Shown: positions 12,670-25,116, numbered from the stretch's first letter. The stretch: DNA of 64,000 nt from Aselliscus stoliczkanus (GCA_033961575.1 CM066737.1:89958271-90022270), one strand, 5' to 3'. Notes: a model not told the origin generated them from the sequence alone. Translations and numbers: made by a program.

Positions 12670-13080
12670 TAAAAAGTAGAACATTCTAGACACAAATATA
12701 ATGCTCACCATATATTTGATCCCTTTTACCCTCATCTACCACCCCCTCCCTCCTTACCCTCTGGTAACCACTAAACTGTTGTCTGTGTCTATGAGTTTTT
12801 GCTTCTTCATTTCTTTGTCTTGTTCCTTTGTTGCTTTCAGTTTTATACACCACATATCAGGGAAATCTTATGGTTCTTGACTTTTTCTGTCTGATTTAGC
12901 ATAATAATCTCAAGATCCATCCATGTTTTCACAAATGGCACTACTGAAGGAGAACTGACTCTGGGTGATGAACACACAACATAATATATAGATGATGTAC
13001 TACAGAATTGTACACTTGAAATCTACATAACATTACTAAGACTTGTCACCCCAATAAGCTTTAATTAAAAAAAAGAATAA
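12670..13080. mobile_element. L1 3' end pieces
   Basis: 12670-12945 is antisense and matches the L1 at 46765-47005 (CCTCTGGTAACCACTAAACT; 'AATCTCAAGATCCAT'). 12960-13080 is a sense-type L1 terminus (TACAGAATTGTACACTTGAA). The opposed orientation suggests two pieces or an inverted insertion. Confidence 0.75.
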
Positions 13081-14125
13081 TAATTTTAAAAATTAACAAA
13101 CTTGAAATAGAAATTTTAATTGGGAAAAAATATAATGCTCAAAAGTATAGAGGTATAAAAAGAAATTAATTTTTAAAGAATAGCAAGAAGCATGATATGT
13201 TTTAATATCTGCGTGGACATCTATAAGATGGGTGAAAAGTTGAGAGATGAACCAGAAAGGTTGTTACATTATGAAGGGTCTTGTATACCATGCTAGGAAG
13301 GTAGTGAAGATACAGGCAGATCAGGATTCTAATCTTGTCTCTGCTATTAAATATTCTCCACTGGAAAAAGAACATTAGTTTCTTCATCTGCACAATGGGA
13401 TCAATAACACCTACCTTATTGATTTATTTTGAAGAACAAAAGGAGTAACTAATGCTCAATAAATCTTAGTTCTGTTCCAGACCCATTATGCTAAGGAGGT
13501 GATGTTTCATGTAATGGGATGTGTTTGAAGTGTTTTGAAAGCAAAGGGTTGGTGGGATCAGCACCATATTTTAGAAAGATCACTCTGGCAGCATTTGGAA
13601 GATGAATGGGGTAGTGGGATGATGAGAGGCAGAGAGACCAGTAAGGAGTTCAGTGCCATAAAACCATCAAGAGATTATGAGGATTCAAGCTAAGGCAGTG
13701 ATAATAACTGGCCTTTCACCTTTCTTCTTATGAATTCCTTAGATGTCATGTGCATACATCAGTGCCCTCAACAGGGAAGCAAGGCACAAGAGAACTACTT
13801 GTGGTTTCCCAGGGTCTCAATTTTCCATTGGTGATTGTGATGCTGACTCCGTGCTAACCACACAAGTTTATGTACTGAACCCTCAATATTGGAGATCCTG
13901 TATTCCTTATATTTTAGTACTTTTCAGGGTCTAGCTTACTATGCCTCACCTGGTGTTCCAAGTCCTACCCTTTTTCACCACCACTTCTGTCCCATCCCCT
14001 TATCATTCCGATAATCTGATAAACTGATCAGTGTTAATGTGATAATGAGACAAAATATTTTCATTAATTACAGTTTCTATGTTTGCTTTCATCTATGCTA
14101 TTTGAAGGCTTTGTTATCCCAAAAT
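13081..14125. other. Mostly unannotated; ancient repeat piece at about 13490-13640
   Basis: The 'AAAGATCACTCTGGCAGC' region near 13575-13595 belongs to a widespread old mammalian repeat related to that at 15320-16190. The rest, including the 63-codon frame at 13743, shows nothing I recognise. Confidence 0.4.
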
Positions 14126-14143
14126 ATTACTACTACTACTACA

Positions 14144-14176
<33 letters not shown>

Positions 14177-14186
14177 ACTACTACTA
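14126..14186. repeat. Compound trinucleotide repeat (TAC)n(TGC)n(TAC)n
   Basis: A TAC tract switches to about eight CTG units and back to CTA/TAC. No gene surrounds it. Confidence 0.97.
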
Positions 14187-14812
14187 TGTGAAAGGCTACA
14201 CTGTACTAACACATTCAAAGAACTGTAAAAAGATACCAAGCAAAGCAATGCATAATTGTAATTAAGAATGTTAAATTAACATTTAATAGATGTCAAACAA
14301 GCTAAACTTATTTACAATGACCTTTTCTGTCTGAATAGAAGATATTTATTATAAGATTATAAAGTTCATCTGAAGAATTAAAAGATGCCAATAACACAAA
14401 AGTTATCTTTCTTACCATTCCATATCTTATCCATATACCATTCTAGATACAAGAGAAATGGCAAATTATGTTTTAGTTATATCACAGTACTTCCAGTTTT
14501 GGTGTATGTTAGCAAAATTATTATGAAAAGTTTCATTTCTTATTTGTGTGTGCCCTTTCTTATATGTGGAGTGCCCACTTCAAATGCTGCTGAATTGTTA
14601 TTGAACTAACCTTTGGGGTCTGGTCCTTGATGGCAACTTCCATACATCAGATTCCAGCTGAGGGGAGGTCACAGAAGCGGTACTGGACAGTTTCCATTCA
14701 GGAGCCTATAAACCAAATTCCACCATCCTGAAACTTGTGGGCTCCAGGCCATTTTTGGCTAAGTCCCTGGAATACTTTCTCACATTACACAATTTCTAAA
14801 GAAAGCCTATGC

Positions 14813-14844
<32 letters not shown>

Positions 14845-15319
14845 TCTCTTAACAGTTTCATGTTTAATAAACTGTTAACCATGAAGCTTGTGACTCAAGG
14901 TATCAGATGGAATACAAACATTTACCTCTCGTCACAGAATCCTATTGAAATGACAAAGTAAATGGCAGAGGAGATAAATTGCTTATAGCTTTGAGAAGAA
15001 AACAATCTATGGCACAGAGATTTGTGCAGATTTTTGGAAGACGGAAGGGAGATATAGTTACACTGATAGATAAACCAGGGCAGAGGAAAACATGACTCAG
15101 AAAACACACAGGAAAAAGCTATTGTTAAGGTTGGCATTTTCCATCTGGCAGAGCCCTCAAAAAGCTCCTAAGGCAGGGAGAACAGGAGGCATGGGTTGCT
15201 GGGTAGTTGTTCAGGTGATTAATTAAGGAACTGTCCATAGAGTAGCTTGCTCAATAAACAGGAAAATGAAAAAAAAATCCACACAGGCATCCATGTACAG
15301 GAGACCTGGAGAATAACCA
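14187..15319. other. Unannotated stretch with a CA repeat
   Basis: Nothing recognised apart from (CA)n at about 14815-14845. Confidence 0.4.
14815..14845. repeat. (CA)n microsatellite
   Basis: About 13 CA units. Confidence 0.95.
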
Positions 15320-16190
15320 GTCCATATTACTCATCACTTACCATGTTCCAAGCACTACTCCCGATGTTAGGGACATAGTGGCAAATGCCTCAGTCTCTCA
15401 TGGAATGTATATTCTTACAGGAGAGGCAAACAAGAAAAAATAATCGAATATATAGATATAGACAGATATAGATATAGAAGTAGATATAGATATACAGATA
15501 CAGATACAGATACAGAGATAGATATAGATATAGATATAGATATAGATATAGATAAGGGCCAAGAAGAAAAGTTAAGTAGGCAAGAAGGATAAAGAGTGGT
15601 GGTAGCGGTGCTGCTTCAGACAGGGAAATCACACAGGGAAGGCCTTTCTGAGGACATGACAATTGAGCAAAGCCTAATGGATGTTAAAAGAATGAACCAT
15701 GTGATTATCTGTAGGAGGAGGAGCAACAATCCAGATGAGGGAGATTTCAGGTTTGAGGAATATGAAGGAGGCCATGTAGCTAGAGCACAATGAGAGATAG
15801 AAGTTGGAGAGAGCCAGGGCCAGATCCTATAAGATTTTAAAAGCAAGGGCCTATACCACTAGACATTTTTAAGTGTTATGGAAAGTTACACAATCTCACT
15901 TATCTTTAAGCATCCCTCTTTATTTGGAGAACTAGTTTGTAGGAAGAGAACAAATGGAAGCAGGACACCAGTGAGGAGGTTATCGCAGGAGTTGAGGTAA
16001 GACAAGATGATGGCTTGAGCCAAGGTATAATGATGATAGTGATGGGAAAGTTTGGATCTGAGATACATTTTGAAGGTGGAGTTGATATAATTGGCTACTG
16101 GGTTGGTTGCAATGTATGAATCAAGGATAAGTCACATTGGAATGAGAGGTCAGAAGGCTTTAAGAAACATTTCCTAGTAATGCAGTTTGA
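15320..16190 (+). repeat. Ancient interspersed repeat, probably old LINE-derived
   Basis: Contains the phrase series 'GGAAGGCCTTTCTGAGGACA', 'GGAGAGAGCCAGGGCCAGAT', 'ACCAGTGAGGAGGTTATCGC' and 'AGATGATGGCTTGAGCCAAG' in the order of a common old mammalian repeat. The 22640-22880 piece matches its 5' part ('TGAGCACTTACTGTATCCTA', 'GAGGGGAGACAATCAA'). The two frames at 15596 and 15616 are chance ORFs in it. Family name not assigned. Confidence 0.6.
15447..15555. repeat. (GATATA)n / (GATACA)n microsatellite
   Basis: Hexanucleotide GATATA and GATACA units with some interruptions, inserted in or grown from the ancient repeat. Confidence 0.95.
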
Positions 16191-17990
16191 GTAACTGGGC
16201 CTAGCCATGTCTCAAACCTCAAGATGAGGAGAGTGTGAAGGTTCTTGTTTTGCTTATACTTCTTTGAATAGATTGAAAAATCTTCAGAATCTGTGGATAA
16301 TGTCAAAGTATTTAGAAATACACAAAAGATACATGTAATGCTACAACCCCTACTTTTGTAAAATAGTGTGGCTCTCTGGTGAAATTTTGTTTTATTGATG
16401 AATAGTAGCTTTTTCTTTTCAGTCTATGAAAGTGTGGTTATTGAACAAAGGCTCAGTCAGGACAAATTATAGATAATGCTGGGTAAATGTTTTTGCTGGC
16501 TTCCCCCACTCAAGCCTTACTTATCTAGAGAATAGAACAACTTGGAACATAATGGTAACATCGTTTTCAAAGATGAACAAATTCAGCAGAAGAATGCTGA
16601 GGTAGCTGTTGTTTCGCCTCAACCTATTCCCATATCAGGTCAATTGACCTCAGGGCAGCAAGTCAAGGACAATTAGCTATGAAAGTCCTTTTCAGATTCC
16701 CTGCCTTGCATCTTCTTAACTATACCCCTGATTCCAAACACAGGTGGGTGAACAGTTAGTTTCATGCAGGCTGTAGCTTTTTTCATACCAACTGTTTGCA
16801 ACACCATGGATATTGGTGGCAACATGGTGGCAACGTTCAACCTTGGGGAATGGAAACTAATGAATAAATACTGCTGTCACTTCCTTTGGGTGGGCAATTC
16901 TGCGAGACATTCCATATATTTCTCCTGAGGCCATAGTGGAATCACTCCTGTTGCTCACAGCAGTAACCTCAGTAATGCACCTTGATATTGGCCTTCCCTG
17001 ATAAGTTTCACTTTTCCTGCATTCTCACCACTGCTTCCTGGGGTCATCTCCCCGGCATGAGGACTATCTAGTCTAGCGCCCTGCTTCAGAGAACTCAAGT
17101 TAAGGCAGCTTCTTTTAAATAACCCAGCCACACCCATTATGAAAAAAAAACATCAGTTTGGAAATAAAAATTTTTATTTTCTTCATCGCCAGCATTTGGT
17201 TCTGCAGCAAAGAAATTCACTTATATCCATTCACATATTTTTCGTTCTTCATGTTTGCCATCAAGGGCTCAGAGAAAGTAATTAGGTTTGTGGCACTACT
17301 AATGTTAAGTGCCTTTAACTCTAAATTTTAATGACTTATCATTAAGTGTAGGATCCCTTTTTCAAATGCATTTGATATGCATATGTACAGAGAATTTCAA
17401 ATGCACAAACTTGATTTACTTGGGCAATATATCACTTCACAAAGTCTGATGCTTCCAACTTAAAAAATTGCAATCTAACTGTAACAACTCATATTTTTGA
17501 GGTTTTGCTAATCATTTCATACTTTTAACAACTTTGTGAAGTAAATACAGGTCAAATATTTACTCTCATTTTCAAGACTATCAAACTAGAAATCAGAGTG
17601 ATTAAAGAGGTAGCTGGTATTTGGCAGAAAGAACTAGGATCTTTCCACCAGGGCTGGCAAGATTGTTAAAACCCACACAATCACAGGCAAAAAAGAGAAG
17701 GTTGGGCAACCTAGTGAAGTGGAAGAAACTGTTCGCTCACTGTGTCACTAAGCAGGTGCTTGTTGAGTGTCTTTAATAGGTCAGGAGATGTACAAGGCAT
17801 TCTAGACATAATGATTATGAGAAATAAGTTGCTAAGAAAAGTTGGAGGGGAAAAGAAAGCAATTTCCCGGGAGGGATATATTACAAGAGTCCCAGACCCC
17901 AATACAGGTGTGTGGCGAGGGGGTCTATAACTAAAATTACCATCAATATTGGGGGACATAGCTATGTGGAATAATCATGCAATGATTTTC
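16191..17990. other. Unannotated stretch
   Basis: 1.8 kb in which I recognise no gene or repeat family. Frames are at most 82 codons and carry no familiar motif. Confidence 0.4.
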
Positions 17991-19637
17991 AAAGTGATCA
18001 GCCAAGAATAGAGAGTCCAGAAATAAACCTATGCCTATATGGTAATTTAACCTATGGCAAAGGAAGCAAGAATATACAATGGGGTAAAGACAGTCTATTC
18101 AATAAATGGTGTTGGGAAAACTGGAAATATACATGCAAAAAAATGAAACCAGACCACTTTCTTACTCCACATACAAGAATAAACTCAAAATGGATTAAAG
18201 GCTTAAATGTGCAACCCCAAATCATATAACCCCTAGAAGAAAACACAGGCAGTAAACTCTCTGACATTGCTTTTAGTAATATTTTTTTTCTGATAAATAT
18301 CCCCAGGCAAAAAATAAACAAATGAGACTATATCAGACTAAAAGTTTTTGTACAGCAAAGGAAACCATCAACAAAACGAAAAGACATCCTACTGAATGGG
18401 AGAAATACTGGCCAATGATACACCTGATAAGGGGTTAATATCCAAAATTTATAAAACACTCATGAAACTCAACACCAAAAAACCAAACAACCCAATTAAA
18501 AAATGGGCAGAGGATATGAAGAGGCATTTCTCTAAAGAGGACATACAGATGGCCAACAGGCATATGAAAAAATGTGCAACCTCACTAATCATCAGAGAAA
18601 TGCAAATAAAAACCACAATAGGATACCACCTCAGTCTGGTCAGAAAGGCTATCATCAATAAATCAAGAAACAAGTGCTGGTGAGGTTGTGGAGAAAAGGG
18701 AACCCTGGTGCACTGTTGGTGGGACTGCAAATTGGTGCAGCCATTATGGAAACCAGTATGGAGGTATTTAAAAAAAACTGGAAATGGAACTACTGTATTA
18801 CCCAGCAATTCCACTCTTGGGTATCTACCCAGACGAATCCAAGATGCTAATTCAAAAAAATATATGCACCCCTATGTTTATCGCAGCACTATTTACAATA
18901 GCCAAGACTTGGAAACAACCGAAATGCCCATTGGTAGATGACTGGACTAAGAAACTGTGGTACATTTATACAATGGAGTATTACTCTGCTATAAAGAAGA
19001 ATGAAATCGTACCATTTGCAATGATATGGATGGACCTAGAGAATATTATGTTAAGTGAAATAAGTCAATCGGAGAAAGACAAATACCATATTATCTCACT
19101 TATATATGGAATCTGAAAAACTGAATGAATGAGCAAAGTAAACAGAAATAGTCTCATAGATATAGAGGAAAAACAGGGTTGCTAGTTGGGAGGTGGTTGG
19201 GGATCAGGGAGAAGGGGAAGGTATTAGACAGCATAGATGGGTAACTGCAATATTGCCACAGGGATATGAAAGACAGTTTGGGGAATATAATTAATAATGT
19301 AAATATTTTGTGGGCTGTCAGATGGTCACATGTCTTGTTGGGGAGACCACTTCATGGATGGAGTAGAGGCTTGATCACTGCACTGTATACCTGAAACTGA
19401 TGTATAATATTCTATGCCAACTATAATTGAATATATAGATAGTCACAGAATGTGGAGTATACTGTAGAAGGGAGTCAAAGGAATTGTAATAGATATGTAT
19501 GATATGGGGGCAGGGAATGGGGTGGCGAACTGGGGGGAGGTTGTCACTCTGAGGGGTAAAAAAACTATTGCACTGCATTGTACACCTGAAACTAATTTTT
19601 AAAACAATGTTTATTTCACAATAAAAGAATTTTAAAA
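17991..19637 (+). mobile_element. L1 3' end, 5'-truncated
   Basis: ORF2 C-terminal part from the 'AATAAATGGTGTTGGGAAAA' block onward, then a 3' UTR ending TACACCTGAAACTAATTTTT and an AATAAAAG tail. Broken frames at 18396-18683 and 18784-19116 still show L1 ORF2 C-terminal words ([18 protein letters not shown]). Confidence 0.9.
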
Positions 19638-20285
19638 AAATTAAAAATAGAACTACCTTATGACCCAACAATTCCACTTCTGGATATCTAGCCAAAGAAA
19701 TCCAAAACACTAATTCAAAAAAATATATGCACCCCTATGTTCCAAGACATGGAAGCAAGTCAAGTGCCCATCCCATCAGTAGATGATTGGATAAAGAAGA
19801 TGTAGTACATACATAGAATGGAATATTACTCAGCCATAAAAAATGACATCTTACCATTTGCAACAACATGGATGGATAGAGAATATTATGCTGAGTGAAA
19901 GAAGTCAGACAAAGACAAATACCATATGATCTCACTTATATGTAGAATCTAAAGAACAAAATAAACAACAACAAAAATACCCAAAACAGAAACAGACTCA
20001 TAGATACAGAGAACAAGTTGATGGTTGCCAGATGGGAGGGGGTTGCGAGCTGGATGAAAATGGTGAAGGGATTAAGGAGTATAAATTGGTAGTTACAAAG
20101 TAGTCATGGGGATGTAAAGTACAGCATAGAGAATATAGTAAATAATATTGTAATAATTATGTATAGTGCAAGGTAGGTACTAGACTAATTGGGGGGATCA
20201 CTTTACAAATTATATAAATGTATAACCACTGTGCTGTACACCAGAAACTAATATAAAATAATATTGAATGTCAAAAAATAAAAAA
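19638..20285 (+). mobile_element. Second L1 3' end
   Basis: Directly follows the previous tail and restarts in ORF2 C-terminal sequence ('AAAATAGAACTACCTTATGA'), ending in 'GTGCTGTACACCAGAAACTA' and AATAAAAAAG. A separate copy, more deleted: part of the 'TTTATCGCAGCACTATTTAC' block is missing. Confidence 0.85.
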
Positions 20286-20422
20286 GTAGTCAGTCAAATT
20301 AGTTTAAATAGCTTGTCAACCAATAGGGTAATCATTTTTAACCTGGCAATCAATTGAATTTATTAATTAGATAATTTGATCAATATCGGGTATTGGGATG
20401 GATTCAAAATTGGTAGATGTAG

Positions 20423-20535
20423 GGCCGGCCGAGTGGTGCGGTGGTTAAGTGCTGGCTTGGGAAGCCAGTGGCCTCGGTTCGGTCCCACATATGAGGGCCA
20501 GTGACACTGCCCTCAAAAAAAAAAAAAAAAAGCTC
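20423..20535 (+). mobile_element. Short tRNA-derived SINE
   Basis: GGCCGGCCGAGTGGTGCGG head, ACATATGAGGGCCAGTG core, A-tail. Perfect 18-bp target duplication CAAAATTGGTAGATGTAG at 20405-20422 and 20536-20553, so the insertion is recent. Confidence 0.95.
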
Positions 20536-20553
20536 CAAAATTGGTAGATGTAG

Positions 20554-22030
20554 TAAAATGAATTGATCAATGTTTTTCCTTGATTGGAGCGGTTCTTTGG
20601 GTGATTTGGAAAGTTGATTTTAGAACATTCAGAATTACTGTATGAATCATTATTCCAGCTCAGCAACTATGTGACCTCTAATGCAGCAGACTGCCTTCTT
20701 TGTAGCTCATCCGAAGAAAATAAATAATGATGACTTGATCTTCTTTAGGGGTTTCATGAGTCAGCAGCTAAAGCCTATTAATTCTTCCATAAATAGAGCT
20801 TTAAACATTCTGGGTCTTGGAAATGAAGAAGAGGGAGCCTATCTTTTGGATTTTATGAGCCACTATTCTTCTACAATAGCGTTTACCCAATATTTACCTT
20901 GAAAAATCAGGAAAACTCTACTGTTACTCCCTGTCACCTGTTTACTGAAGGAGCTGAATTCTGAGGCATTCCAGCTCTTTTAGGCCCAGATTGAAAATTT
21001 ATATCAGATTTCAGATTGTTGTGTCTTCCCAGGTCAAGAGCAGCTTGCTGTGCATAGGTCAGTTTTATAATTTTACCTGGCTTTATCCCCACCTGTACTT
21101 CACTCCTACATACTTTAGTGAAAACTGCGTTACTTTGAAGTTGAAGGTTGCATTCAGGCAGGCAGAGTAACTTTACTCCCACCCTGAGTTGGCACAGATA
21201 ATGGATTCTGCAGAGCAGGTGTCCAACTGACCAAGGTCATCGAATAATGATTCAGGGTAGATATCCAAATTGCAGTTATGGACAAACTCAGCACATGACA
21301 GGTACAGTTGATGAGTGTCCTTTGTCTGTCACAGTGGTCTGAGGACATGGAACAAATCAAATATAGAAGCCTGCATCTGCTTTAGAAGGTTATGTCTTCA
21401 CTAATCCTGTAGCAAATGGCAGGTTGGCATTACTTGGTGCAAATCTCTGCACTGGTGTGTTTAGATGATTTTGTTTCTCAGGAGCTATTTGTTCAGGGGA
21501 AAAAAAAGTGGAAAGTGAAAAGATGAAGTCAGTTTTCTCCTGACATTTCCAAAGATGAATACTTGTGAAGAACAAGCAGGCAATCTCTCCTTAGACACAC
21601 TGAATCCAGAGAACCTAGAAAGACCTTCAGAGTTGCAAATAGAAGATTGCAACTTCAAAAAAAAAAAAAACCCCCAAAACCAAACCAAAACAAAAAAAAC
21701 CCAAAACCACAAGATTAAAAAAATCAGAAGGCTCCTGGGAAAGAAAAGGAATTATAACCAATATATTACAAGTTCATGATTCTCAGGATTGTACTGAAGT
21801 TTCAATTTGAGACAATGCCTGAAAGTTAAAGTCAAAGTCATTTAATACGTGCGATGTGTGAACTCACACACACAAAACAATGGACTTAAGTTACTAGTTT
21901 TTTAAAAAAATACAGTTGACAAGATGAGTTTTAGAAAAACCTTTGAATTATATAGGGATAGGATACATATATTAAAACAGTTTGTAGCATTTTTCTGCTT
22001 TCATAGCTGAAAAGGCTAATGTAAAATTTT
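20554..22030. other. Unannotated stretch
   Basis: No gene or repeat recognised. An A/C-rich tract lies at 21658-21720. The 73-codon frame at 20681 has no motif I know. Confidence 0.4.
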
Positions 22031-22034
22031 TTAA

Positions 22035-22150
22035 TTTCTTTTTTTGATATTCAGTATTATTTTATATTAGTTTCAGGTATACAGCATAGTGGGTAGATAT
22101 TCATATAATTTATGAAGTGAAACCCCCGGTAAGTTTAGTACCCACTTGGC
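22035..22150 (-). mobile_element. L1 3' terminus, short
   Basis: Antisense 'TATTAGTTTCAGGTATACAG', the L1 3' UTR end found repeatedly in this window. Confidence 0.7.
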
Positions 22151-22359
22151 ATGAAAAAGCTAACGTAATATTGAATACTTTGCTCAATGTTAAATCATTA
22201 GAAAGTGAACCAGTGTAAACTTAATTTGCTTTATATTTTCAATGTAGTGAAGAGGTTAGCAAACGTTTCTGTGAAGGGCTATATTGAGAAAAAAAATAAC
22301 TCCTGAAGGACTAAGAACAAAGTGTACACATTAATATTGGTTTATAGAATTTTTCCCAT

Positions 22360-22455
22360 TTCACAAGTGTGAAGGCTGAAGTTAAACAACTTGTTCAACA
22401 TTGTATTTTTAGAGTGGAAGAACCCAAATTCAAAGTCATATCTTTTGACTGTACA
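22360..22455 (+). repeat. MIR-like fragment
   Basis: 'GAAGGCTGAAGTTAAACAAC' then 'AACTTGTTCAACATTG' resembles the MIR core ('...AAGTAACTTGCCCAAGG'). Decayed. Confidence 0.4.
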
Positions 22456-22639
22456 CTCAGTTCTCTTGTTACTTTATCGCAGTGCCTGTAGCTCTCAGTA
22501 TCCAAAAAGGCCTCCACAAAGCTCTGAGTCCAACAGGGCCTTCTAATTTCTCCTCCCTCCAGGGTCACTGCAGTAATAGTAGTGTGGGAATGCTTGCCCT
22601 CTGTATTAAGCGTAGGAATTATAGCCTTCTCCTGTTTCT

Positions 22640-22880
22640 CTAAACATATGGTTGGCCAATAGATATATTCTTGAGCACTTACTGTATCCTAGACATTGTT
22701 GTAATTTCTGGGATACAGAGTGACCAATTCCTTGCCCTCTGGAATTTTTATACTAGTGGAGAGGGGAGACAATCAACCAGCATTAAATAACTAAACAAAA
22801 CAATCATATCAGATTCAGATAAGTGTCAGGAAAAAAATAAAATGGGGTAACATAGTAAAAAGTAACTAGCACTGGCAACT
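22640..22880 (+). repeat. Ancient interspersed repeat
   Basis: 'TTGAGCACTTACTGTATCCT', then a TTCCTTGCCCTCTGG block, 'GGAGAGGGGAGACAATCAAC' and 'CAGATAAGTGTCAGG'. It is the 5' counterpart of the repeat at 15320-16190. Confidence 0.6.
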
Positions 22881-23214
22881 TACGGTGGGACTGAGGCAGC
22901 CTGGGTTTTCATCTAGGTTGGTTGATGGCTTCATCAGGCAGGAACACTGTAGAAACAGCAATAGCATCCTCAAAATAGTAGCTTGAACATTGGAAATGGC
23001 AAATTATGCAATGGGCAATGGGATAACATTTCCCTAACACATTATTTTGTGGACCAGGTAACCCATCCAGTGTTTTGAATCTGGGCCAAGAAATGTGGAC
23101 ACGAAGAAGAAAATGAGACAGCTTCTGAGTGGAGGATGAGGGTGGCTTTCCCTAGGAGAGAATAATGGTGGTGCTGGTGTGTAGTATCACTTCCTAATCC
23201 TGAAGTTATCCCAC

Positions 23215-23880
23215 ATTATCTTTAACAGGAGGGGATACTTATCATGTACCAAGCAAACATTTTACAAGAAGTAACTCATGTACATGGATTACTTCACAGA
23301 GACTATTGTTCATGTTTTACAAATAAAGAAATTGAGGTACAGGTGGCTTAAGTAACTTTCCTATAAAAGGCTAAATAATGCCCCCCAATGATGTCTATGT
23401 CCTCATCCTCAGAACCTGTGAATATGTTATCTTACATGGTAAAAGGGACTTTGCAGATGGGATTTAACAATTGAGATGGAGGGACTATTTTAGATTATCT
23501 GGCTTTGCCCAATGTAATTATAAAGACCCTAATGGAAGATGGAAGCAGAGTCAGAGTGATGTGTCCAGGAGTCAAGAAATAGAGGAAACTTCTAGAAGGT
23601 GGAAAAGGCAAGGAAACTGATTCTCCTCTAGCACTTCTAGAAGAAATGTCGCCTTGATTTTAGTCCAGTGAATCTGATTTCAGAGTTCTGGCCTCCAGAA
23701 CTGTAGCATAATCAATTTGTGTTGCCTTAAGTCACAAAATTTGTGGTAATTTGTTACAGCAGCAATAGAAAACTAATATATTGCCCAAGGCCATGGAGCT
23801 ACAAAGTGTCAGGGCCAGAATGAAAACTGAGGCAATCTGATGTCAGTGTCAGAGATTTGCCACTGTGTTATAGGGCCTCT
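23215..23880 (+). repeat. MIR SINE split by an LTR
   Basis: The left part (23215-23361) ends 'AAGTAACTTTCC'; the right part (from 23781) continues 'TTGCCCAAGGCCATGGAGCT', the normal MIR continuation. Removing the LTR and one copy of the 5-bp duplication restores the MIR core. Confidence 0.85.
23362..23780 (+). mobile_element. MLT1-type solo LTR (MaLR)
   Basis: About 419 bp with the MLT1 layout: start 'TATAAAAGGCTAAATAATGC', 'TGCAGATGGGATTTAACAA', 'TTATAAAGACCCTAATGGA', 'TGGCCTCCAGAACTGTAG', end 'AGAAAACTAATATA'. A 5-bp target duplication (TTTCC at 23357-23361, TTGCC at 23781-23785, one mismatch) flanks it. No internal coding part. Confidence 0.85.
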
Positions 23881-24519
23881 CACAGGTAGAATAAAATTTC
23901 AGGTTGAATGCAAAAGAAACTTTTCTAGGTTTTTCTCTTAGTCTTAGGATTTCAGGTCCCAGATAAACTAAAAAAAAAAAGAGAAAGGGGATCCTATGCC
24001 AGCTGGTACACACCAGTCCCCTTCCCTGCTCCATGTCTTCAGTCCTGGACCCAAGGAATCAAAAACCTCCCATTTTAGAGATGAGGCATTTGAGGACTAA
24101 AGGGTTGTAATTTTGAAGTTACCCAGCTGGTTGGTGAAAAATCAGCTAGTTACACAAGGGGCAGGTGGTGATGTGGGAAGGGCCACTGGTCTCAGTGCCT
24201 GTATGGAACTCAAGGAAGGAGGCTGTGTGACAAGTGAGGACTTGAGAATCCAGGTTTCCCAAAACCTGTTTCTCATTATTCATTTAGGAAGAGTGGGAGA
24301 AGAAATGTTGATTACACATCTATGCAATGTAATCTCTCTAGAAGAATCCAAAAGTTCTCACTGTAGCAAACTTTTAGCCCCTTGTGATTGTTATATTCCC
24401 AAATATTAGCCACTTTGATATCCTGGTCGCTCCCCCTAGCTCTCTAACACAGCATCGAAGAGAGTGGGTGTTCATAAATATTAATAGAATTAAACAAAAC
24501 GCTTATGATAGCATTCTTA
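23881..24519. other. Unannotated stretch
   Basis: Nothing recognised; the 98-codon frame at 24113 has no familiar domain. Confidence 0.4.
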
Positions 24520-24690
24520 CACCAGTGCTTTTCCAAATTTAAGGTGCATGCAAATCCCCTGGGGACCTCGTTAAAAATGCATATTCAGAGTCAGAAGGTC
24601 TGGTTGGGGCCAGAGACTGGGCATTTCTACCAAGTTCCCATATGATAACTGATAGTGCTGGTCCATGGTCTATATTTTTCAAGGTCCCTG
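24520..24690 (+). mobile_element. MER5-like hAT MITE
   Basis: Starts 'CACCAGTGCTTTTCCAAATT', has 'CAAATCCCCTGGGGACC', 'GAAGGTCTGGTTGGGGCC' and 'GGCATTTCTACCAAGTTCCC', and ends near 'TTTTTCAAGGTCCCTG', in the order of MER5A. It lies about 0.45 kb upstream of the NR0B1 promoter. Confidence 0.8.
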
Positions 24691-25108
24691 AAAATGAAAC
24701 CTCTATCCATATATAAAATATAAGTCTTAGAAAGTTTGATCAATCAATGAAAGTTTGCAAAAATGGCATAGAAATATTTTTTCCCCCTTTAGGCACCCCT
24801 GCCCTCCCAACAAAGGGAGCAAATTAGATTCCAGGGTTCAATGGAAAGAGTTGGAACAGTGCCCCAAGTACCTGTTCCCTGCCCTCTGCTTTGGCCTTCC
24901 AGAGGCAGGGAAGAGTGTGATGAGGGGCAACAGGGAAGAGTCCAGGCGTTCTCACGCTTCCGTTCCTCTTCTATGTTCAGCGTTTAAGTAGTATCTGCCC
25001 CTTTTGAACCGCCGAAGTCGCAGCCAAACACATCGGAGGGCAGCGCCGCGCCCCCCTCCGCGCCCTTGCCCAGGCGGAGACGGCCGACGCGCGTGCGTGA
25101 GCGCTCAG

Positions 25109-25116
25109 TATAAATA
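25109..25116 (+). promoter_or_regulatory. TATA box of NR0B1
   Basis: TATAAATA, 51 bp before the ATG. With a usual 25-30 bp spacing the transcript would start near 25140, giving a short 5' leader. The start codon context (GCT ATG G: G at -3, G at +4) is strong. Confidence 0.8.

Noticed and set aside
15390..15662. 90-codon Tyr/Leu-rich frame
   Set aside because: It is the translation of a GATATA microsatellite.
24891..24900. Candidate NR5A1 site (reverse strand GGAAGGCCAA)
   Set aside because: It lacks the CA preceding AGG required by the consensus; too weak to list.
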